Translations under genes and position numbers: made by a program | DNA from: Phelpsiimicrobium sp043802125 | GTDB lineage: Bacteria > Omnitrophota > Gorgyraeia > Velamenicoccales > Velamenicoccaceae | Reading direction: 5' to 3' | DNA: 18,681 bases | Assembly: GCA_043802125.1 (NCBI GenBank) | Contig: JAZDLG010000089.1 | Span: 1-18,681 of the forward strand | Part shown: piece by piece, positions 14,306 through 18,681 of the stretch | Position numbering within the stretch: the stretch's first letter is position 1 | Layout of the letters: each line of letters starts with the position of its first letter | Notes under the pieces: model-generated | Database searches by the model: none | What the model was told of the DNA's origin: nothing | What the model saw: the letters and a program-made list of their open reading frames with translations, nothing else

Positions 14306-15631
14306 CCCTTTCAAAAACGACGGAAGGCCTGCCGCTTCACGTGGCCCGACAAGGACATTCCATCCGGATTTCTCTTCTAAGTCACCGCTCATCATCGCCA
14401 CATAACCCGGTATGATAAGATTTTTGTGTTTTACTATATCGGACAGCTTGAATTTGATAAGCGTGTCAGTTATCCTCTCAGGTGTAAATTTCTCAGCGGC
14501 CCACGCGGTCAAAACGGACATCCCTTCCGTGTCAAGGCAAATAAGATGCGTCGGCACCCTGCTTGATTCTATTTCGCCGAGAACCGTGTAATAAGTCAAA
14601 GAAAAATTTGTCGTGACAATAACAGGAGAACGATCATTCGCCAAGCCCACAGGATAGACTTTAGGCTCCACCTGCAGAGGCTTTTGCGGATCTGTAAAGA
14701 TATTCTGCCTCAGTGTTAATAGCGGCAGAATATATTCGGGTTTTCTTGTCCTTAACAACACTATAGAGGCGTATTTAACAATATGGCCTGCGGCTTTAGA
14801 TACAGCTTGAGATTCATCTTTATCTTCTATGATCACCATAGTCGGAAAACCGAGGCTTCGCTCGTTCTTTTTAATTGAAAGCCTGCGGATCTGCGTCAAC
14901 TGCCATAAGCGTTCGCTCGCATTCTCGGCGCTCACGTGAAACACCAAGTCGCCTACGCCCTGTTGGAGTGCCTTTTTAGAGGCCTGCGAAAAATCATCCA
15001 GGCATTTAGCCTTAAAAGACAACGGCACTTTATATTCTTTGCATATGGAAATGAAACCATCCATATTAGTCGGCTCACTGCAGTATACAAGCGGCCTGCG
15101 GCCGGCGCATATTTCTAAAGCCAGCTTCAAACTCTCTATTGACGCTGGCATAATGACCAATCCGAGCTGAGTCTTGCCAACAATAGTGTTAAGCATTTTT
15201 ACAAACTGCTCTTTATTCGGCGACTTTTCCCGCAGCGCGATCAACTCAACACCTATTCTTTGCCCTACGCGTTCAAAACTTAAACCAAGCACTTCATCCA
15301 ACGCATTTTCTAATTCGATTGGCGTTTTATCGTCTTCAATGATGAACCCTATGGCCGTCGGATGATAAAATTTCTCTTCGTGCCGGAAAAGGACCGTCTC
15401 ATTCCCGACAAGAACTTTTTGTTCGCCCGCGCCTATTTCAACCAGCCGAATGGCAGGCTGTGACGCCGCCTCCAAAATTACACGGACTTCGCCAGAAACA
15501 AAAGGACATTTATCCAATGCTACGGCTTTTTTCGCTAACTGCATCGCGAACGCAAGACAGGTCTGAAAACCGCATTTTTTGCAATTCGTCTTAGGCAACA
15601 GCTTATATATGTCTAAACCTGAGAGCGCCAT
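14291..15631 (-). CDS. acsC: Corrinoid/iron-sulfur protein, large subunit
   Basis: The product carries the [4Fe-4S] cluster and the cobamide of the corrinoid Fe-S protein that shuttles methyl groups to acetyl-CoA synthase. The N-terminal cluster motif is complete: Cys17, Cys20, Cys25 and Cys42 (CX2CX4CX16C). The middle is a TIM-barrel-like domain, and the C-terminal part, with TTNFSLTYYTVLGEIES and PTHLICLDTEGMSVLTAWA, is the cobamide-binding domain. Length is 446 residues, as in acetogens. The ATG overlaps the end of larC by 19 bases, so acs and lar genes are translationally linked. The C-terminal LSTT is encoded by a short GAGCACC remnant and resembles the tail of NnrD, an unrelated protein, pointing to a repeat-derived end. 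Confidence 0.95.
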   Translation of the reverse strand: MALSGLDIYKLLPKTNCKKCGFQTCLAFAMQLAKKAVALDKCPFVSGEVRVILEAASQPAIRLVEIGAGEQKVLVGNETVLFRHEEKFYHPTAIGFIIEDDKTPIELENALDEVLGLSFERVGQRIGVELIALREKSPNKEQFVKMLNTIVGKTQLGLVIMPASIESLKLALEICAGRRPLVYCSEPTNMDGFISICKEYKVPLSFKAKCLDDFSQASKKALQQGVGDLVFHVSAENASERLWQLTQIRRLSIKKNERSLGFPTMVIIEDKDESQAVSKAAGHIVKYASIVLLRTRKPEYILPLLTLRQNIFTDPQKPLQVEPKVYPVGLANDRSPVIVTTNFSLTYYTVLGEIESSRVPTHLICLDTEGMSVLTAWAAEKFTPERITDTLIKFKLSDIVKHKNLIIPGYVAMMSGDLEEKSGWNVLVGPREAAGLPSFLKGLSTT

Positions 15632-16785
15632 TTTAATTCCGCTTTCTGTTTAAGGTCATTGTAGATTTTAGAAATGGGTTCATTCGTCTTTTTTGCCAGA
15701 AGCTTGCAATCCTCATATTCCGGCGCTGCCTTTAAACCACCTGACGATAGAAAGGCAAGTTTTATTCTCGCCCTATATCCCCTGTGAACAATATATTCTA
15801 TTCTTCGCGCGAGCTTTAACCTATTGACCGGATAAAACCTTAGGCCAAGAGAAGTGGTCTGGCTTAAAACAAGCGCTGATATTTTACCTAAATTTTCGGC
15901 ATTTGACAATACAGTTAATAAAAACCCAGGCCTTGTCTTTTTCATGATCACATTTTCAATGAATACATCCAGGGCGCCCGCGTCAAACAACTTCTCAAAA
16001 AGATAGTCAAAGAATTGCGGGTTCATATCGTCAATATTTGACTCTATCACCACGACCTCATCCGCTTCCATAGCAGGCGCTGTTGGTTTGAGCTCAACGA
16101 CTCGCAGAACATTTGAAACTTCTGCAGGGTCCAGGCAGCCGGCTCCGTATCCGCATCGCTCCATCAAAAAAATATTTTTAAAAGAAGTATCGATCTGTTT
16201 GGCAAGAGCAAAAAGTATGGCCGCACCCGTTGGCGTGACATTCTCACATATTAACCCGGTGAAATAGACCTTTTTTTCTTTAATAAGTTCCAGTGTGGCA
16301 GGCGCAATTGTCTTATTGACCGGGATAACGGAATAAAATATTTCGCCGGCTCCTATTTTTTCCAGTGCTATACATGTTGCCGCGATATCAATGATAGAAT
16401 CTATGTCTCCGAGCTGCTTAAAATCCATATCATCGTGCCTGTGGCCATGTACCTTTCTCTCAGCTTCGGAAAGTGCTTCGTAGATCTTAAAGATGTTTGT
16501 TTTGACCGCGGTTGAAAGCTGGCTTGCCTTGATCAGCTTGACGATCTGAAGATAAGAATAATTCTTAGGCTCGCTTTGCGCGCTTTGCGCGCTTATTGTG
16601 ACACTGAACATGGCCGCCCTTACATGCCCTCTTTGCGCGTGCCCTTTTTTTAGGCAATAGCCTCCCACGGATATTTTTTTCAATTCACGCTTTAAAAAAG
16701 CAAAACTAACGCCAAGATCAAGCAACGCGGCTACTGTCATGTCCCCGCTAATACCACCGATGAGATCAAAATAAAGCGTTTTCAT
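15613..16785 (-). CDS. larC: Nickel-pincer cofactor biosynthesis protein LarC (nickel insertase)
   Basis: The product inserts nickel into the pyridinium bis-thiocarboxylate mononucleotide, the last step of nickel-pincer nucleotide synthesis, in a CTP-dependent reaction. The start is the ATG at 16785, giving the characteristic MKTLYFDLIGGISGDM; the longer upstream frame only overlaps larB. The 390 residues keep the whole protein in one frame, unlike the frameshifted larC1/larC2 of Lactiplantibacillus. Visible motifs are HGHRHDD at 113-119 (potential metal ligands), ENVTPTGAAIL at 181-191 and IESNIDDMNPQ at 247-257. It overlaps larB by an ATGA junction and acsC by 19 bases. larE and larA are not in the window. 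Confidence 0.92.
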   Translation of the reverse strand: MKTLYFDLIGGISGDMTVAALLDLGVSFAFLKRELKKISVGGYCLKKGHAQRGHVRAAMFSVTISAQSAQSEPKNYSYLQIVKLIKASQLSTAVKTNIFKIYEALSEAERKVHGHRHDDMDFKQLGDIDSIIDIAATCIALEKIGAGEIFYSVIPVNKTIAPATLELIKEKKVYFTGLICENVTPTGAAILFALAKQIDTSFKNIFLMERCGYGAGCLDPAEVSNVLRVVELKPTAPAMEADEVVVIESNIDDMNPQFFDYLFEKLFDAGALDVFIENVIMKKTRPGFLLTVLSNAENLGKISALVLSQTTSLGLRFYPVNRLKLARRIEYIVHRGYRARIKLAFLSSGGLKAAPEYEDCKLLAKKTNEPISKIYNDLKQKAELKWRSQV

Positions 16786-17468
16786 GTCTTTAGGCGATTC
16801 ACGAGGCCGGCAAAATACCCGGCTCCGAAACCATTGTCTATATTGATAACGGCTATCCCCGGCGAACAACTATTAAGCATGGTCAAAAGCGCTGACAAAC
16901 CGCCGAAACTTGCCCCATATCCGCAGCTAGTAGGCACGGCGATCACCGGAGATTTTACCAGGCCGCTAACTAAGCTTGCCAAAGCGCCCTCCATGCCGGC
17001 AACAACGATGATGCATGAAGCTTTTTCCAGTACTTCTTTTTTATCGAGTATCCTATGGACGCCTGCAACGCCGACATCGTAAAGTTTGCGTACTCCTGAA
17101 CCCATAAGCTCCAAGGTCAGGGCCGCTTCCTCAGCTACAGGGATATCGCTCGTTCCGGCCGTCACTATCAAGACCTCGCCGGCGTAACGGTGCGCATGCT
17201 GCGCATGCTTTGCAGGACGGTAAGCAAGCTTTGCTTTTTCATTATATTTCAGGCCGGGGATCCTTTTTTTAAGGTAACGATAGAACGGTGCTTTTAGGCG
17301 GGTAAGAAGAAGAGGCGCGTCTTTTTCTTTACTCAGTTCTTCCGCGATACGGAAGATCTCCTGCTTCGTCTTGCGCTGGCAAAAAACAACTTCTGGAAAA
17401 CCCCGTCTCTTTTGCCTATCGGTATCAACGCAGGCAAAACCAAGATCAACGTATTTTTTCCGGGTCAT
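16782..17468 (-). CDS. larB: Nickel-pincer cofactor biosynthesis protein LarB
   Basis: The product carboxylates and hydrolyses nicotinic acid adenine dinucleotide to give the dicarboxylated pyridinium mononucleotide, the first step of nickel-pincer nucleotide synthesis. The C-terminal two thirds is a PurE-like AIR carboxylase fold. It contains IVTAGTSDIPVAEEA (101-115), LYDVGVAGVHR (129-139), VVAGMEGALASLV (155-167) and PTSCGYGASFGGL (179-191), whose Cys182 fits the residue that bonds to the substrate. The N-terminal RRGFPEVVFC segment is also typical. It is 228 residues, a little shorter than the 246 of L. plantarum LarB. It joins the preceding helix-turn-helix gene and the following larC through ATGA overlaps, so the three are one translational unit. 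Confidence 0.92.
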   Translation of the reverse strand: MTRKKYVDLGFACVDTDRQKRRGFPEVVFCQRKTKQEIFRIAEELSKEKDAPLLLTRLKAPFYRYLKKRIPGLKYNEKAKLAYRPAKHAQHAHRYAGEVLIVTAGTSDIPVAEEAALTLELMGSGVRKLYDVGVAGVHRILDKKEVLEKASCIIVVAGMEGALASLVSGLVKSPVIAVPTSCGYGASFGGLSALLTMLNSCSPGIAVINIDNGFGAGYFAGLVNRLKT

Positions 17469-17764
17469 AACCTGACTATGAAATAAAGCAGGAGGAAAAC
17501 GACGATGAGAGATAAAATATAGAAATCGTAATGGTAGACAAAGTCCCTCAACCTCTCGGGATGCGTCCCTTCAATAGAGATGAGCGACTGATTGGGCTTT
17601 ACCTTATGTTTTATCTGGTCTAGCTGCTCTTTTTTAAACCTTAAATACACGCCTCCGACCTTATATGCCGGTATGGCTCCGCATTCAGCCAGATCAATGA
17701 CCTCTTTTTCTGTGATATTAAAATAATTCGCCACTTCCCTGATCGTCAAAAGTTTTGATGTCAT
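17465..17764 (-). CDS. Excisionase-type helix-turn-helix protein with a C-terminal membrane helix
   Basis: The 99-residue protein begins with an Xis/MerR-like DNA-binding module (LTIREVANYFNITEKEVIDL, about residues 6-50), including the Gly-rich wing GAIPAYKVGGVYLRFKKEQL. A short linker (52-76) follows. It ends in one strongly hydrophobic helix (about 80-98), which puts the helix-turn-helix in the cytoplasm. I do not know a named family for this architecture. Its neighbour upstream carries the same type of module fused to a bactofilin, only 4 bases away. It overlaps larB by 4 bases, but that may be operon packing rather than shared function. It could be a membrane-tethered regulator or a DNA-membrane tether. 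Confidence 0.8.
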   Translation of the reverse strand: MTSKLLTIREVANYFNITEKEVIDLAECGAIPAYKVGGVYLRFKKEQLDQIKHKVKPNQSLISIEGTHPERLRDFVYHYDFYILSLIVVFLLLYFIVRL

Positions 17765-17768
17765 CGTA

Positions 17769-18278
17769 TCAACCTATCTTTCCAGCAGCGACCCATTCAT
17801 CTATCTTCTTGCGTTCAAACTTCCAGGTGTTAGAATCCTTAAAGGCCGGTATCCTGCCGGAACTTGCCCAGTCAACAATGGTGTTTAGGTCCACCTCAAG
17901 ATATTTGGCAAGAGCTTCCGTATCAAAAATATCACCCAGCATGATGCATTTACCCTGAAAGAGAGCGCCCTCGGATATGATTAAAACAGGAGTCTTTATA
18001 TCTCCTTCCAGGATAGAACGCTCAAGAAGTGTGACCCTCTTTGAAGCGGATATCTGGCCCTTCACCTTGCCGGCTATCAAGATATCGTCTCCTGATATCG
18101 TAGCGTCCACTATCGCGCTTTCACCTATCTCAAGCTGCCCCCTGACCTCAAGAGTCCCTTCAAATCTTCCGTTAATGCGCAGATGGACGGCATCCTTAAA
18201 AGAAAGGCTGCCCTGCATAGCAGAATCAACGGTTATGACTCGCTCTTCAATCTCTTTCCTCTTGTCCCTGAGAGCCAT
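17769..18278 (-). CDS. Bactofilin fused to an excisionase-type helix-turn-helix
   Basis: The start is the ATG at 18278, with GGGAGG 5 bases upstream; an in-frame start at 18311 has no ribosome site and lies inside the MgtC gene. Residues about 15-113 form a polymer-forming cytoskeletal (bactofilin) domain, shown by the beta-helix rhythm of short strands: LRINGRFEGTLEV, IGESAIVDATISGDD, LIAGKVKGQISAS and VTLLERSILEGDI. Residues about 118-163 are a helix-turn-helix module of the excisionase type (DTEALAKYLEVDLNTIVDWA, then GRIPAFK and WKFERKKIDEW). Bactofilins form non-polar filaments without nucleotides. The fusion suggests a filament that binds DNA or another protein through the helix-turn-helix. 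The next gene has the same module attached to a membrane helix. Confidence 0.85.
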   Translation of the reverse strand: MALRDKRKEIEERVITVDSAMQGSLSFKDAVHLRINGRFEGTLEVRGQLEIGESAIVDATISGDDILIAGKVKGQISASKRVTLLERSILEGDIKTPVLIISEGALFQGKCIMLGDIFDTEALAKYLEVDLNTIVDWASSGRIPAFKDSNTWKFERKKIDEWVAAGKIG

Positions 18279-18681
18279 ATGTCCCTCCCTTTTTAAACAA
18301 TACGTGCTCAAATTTTCTCAAAAATAAAAGCACAGCCAAGACGAGCGCCGTCACAAAAATAGAGGTCTTTAAAAAACCGCAACCCACACTCAAGCCAATA
18401 GCAGATACCACCCATAAGCTTGAAGCTGTTGTCAGGCCTCGTATCCCAGTGTTAGAGCGCATGATCGCGCCCGCGCCAAGAAAACCTATGCCTGTGACGA
18501 CCCCTGCGGCGATGCGCGTAGGGTCTAACGCGACTTGTGACTTATATATATCAAAAACATGCAATGATGTCAACATAATCAACGTCGAGCCGAGGCACAC
18601 AAGGATGTGAGTGCGCAAGCCTGCCTCATGCCTTGCGGTCTCTCTTTCAAAGCCTATAAGGCCGCTCAACACAAAAGCGAC
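18247..18681 (-). CDS. MgtC/SapB family membrane protein, 5' end cut by the window edge
   Basis: The frame is open to the right edge, where upstream codons (Val-Ala-Phe) continue into the family signature VLSGLIGFERE. A GTG at 18672 could look like a start but lies inside the first membrane helix, so the true start is outside. MgtC landmarks visible are GLIGFERETARHEAGLRTH, DPTRIAAGVVTGIGFLGAGAI and TTASSLWVVSAIGLSVGCGF. Four to five membrane helices are present. MgtC proteins contribute to growth in low magnesium and interact with ATP synthase or transporters in pathogens; the role in free-living bacteria is unclear. The C-terminus overlaps the bactofilin gene by 32 bases. Confidence 0.9.
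   Translation of the reverse strand, partial: VAFVLSGLIGFERETARHEAGLRTHILVCLGSTLIMLTSLHVFDIYKSQVALDPTRIAAGVVTGIGFLGAGAIMRSNTGIRGLTTASSLWVVSAIGLSVGCGFLKTSIFVTALVLAVLLFLRKFEHVLFKKGGTYGSQGQEERD

Noticed and set aside
16786..16869. Upstream extension of larC by 28 codons
   Set aside because: It lies wholly inside larB, lacks the family N-terminus and would displace the conserved MKTLYFDLIGGISGDM start.
17190..17215. Short GCATGCGCA-type direct repeat
   Set aside because: It lies inside larB, in a His/Ala-rich linker (AKHAQHAHRY), and is explained by codon repetition in a low-complexity stretch.

Overview
The window is almost entirely coding, and every protein gene and tRNA gene I can support lies on the minus strand. 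It most likely comes from an uncultured anaerobic bacterium, plausibly Candidatus Omnitrophota. That assignment is inferred from the gene content: bacterial-type Wood-Ljungdahl acs genes, a bactofilin carrying an excisionase-type helix-turn-helix, and the ftsH-folP-cdaA-pdxJ-acpS-nnrD neighbourhood. Nothing in the sequence is a direct taxonomic marker.

Read in the direction of transcription (right to left), the right edge begins with a truncated MgtC-family membrane protein. Next come a bactofilin fused to a helix-turn-helix module and a small helix-turn-helix protein with a C-terminal membrane helix. These run by overlapping stop and start codons into larB and larC (nickel-pincer cofactor synthesis). 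larC overlaps a methyl-branch Wood-Ljungdahl block: acsC (large corrinoid Fe-S protein subunit), acsV (ferredoxin/ASKHA reductive activator), acsF (CooC-type nickel ATPase), acsD (small corrinoid Fe-S protein subunit) and acsE (methyltransferase). acsA and acsB, for CO dehydrogenase and acetyl-CoA synthase, are not in the window. The last codons of acsE overlap the 5' end of a tRNA with a CAT anticodon.

The middle section holds an unrecognised lipoprotein, an unrecognised four-helix membrane protein, tilS and ftsH. It is followed by a compact run of folP, cdaA, a 40-codon membrane microgene that looks like the anchor of a lost or shortened CdaR, pdxJ, acpS and nnrD. The left edge has tRNA-Thr and tRNA-Tyr and then a tandem-receiver response regulator that runs out of the window.

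The most unusual signal is a dispersed short repeat family marked by GAGCACC, often followed by a hairpin and AGCGAAATCCC. It occurs at five loci. At four of them it sits exactly at the 3' end of a protein gene, on the coding strand, and supplies that gene's stop codon or last codons. The fifth lies between tRNA-Tyr and tRNA-Thr, inside a segment bounded by a 27-base direct repeat that duplicates the 3' tail of tRNA-Thr. Also notable are the acsE/tRNA overlap, a compensatory change at tRNA positions 19 and 56, the pairing of larBC with acs genes, and two adjacent helix-turn-helix proteins fused to a cytoskeletal polymer and to a membrane anchor.
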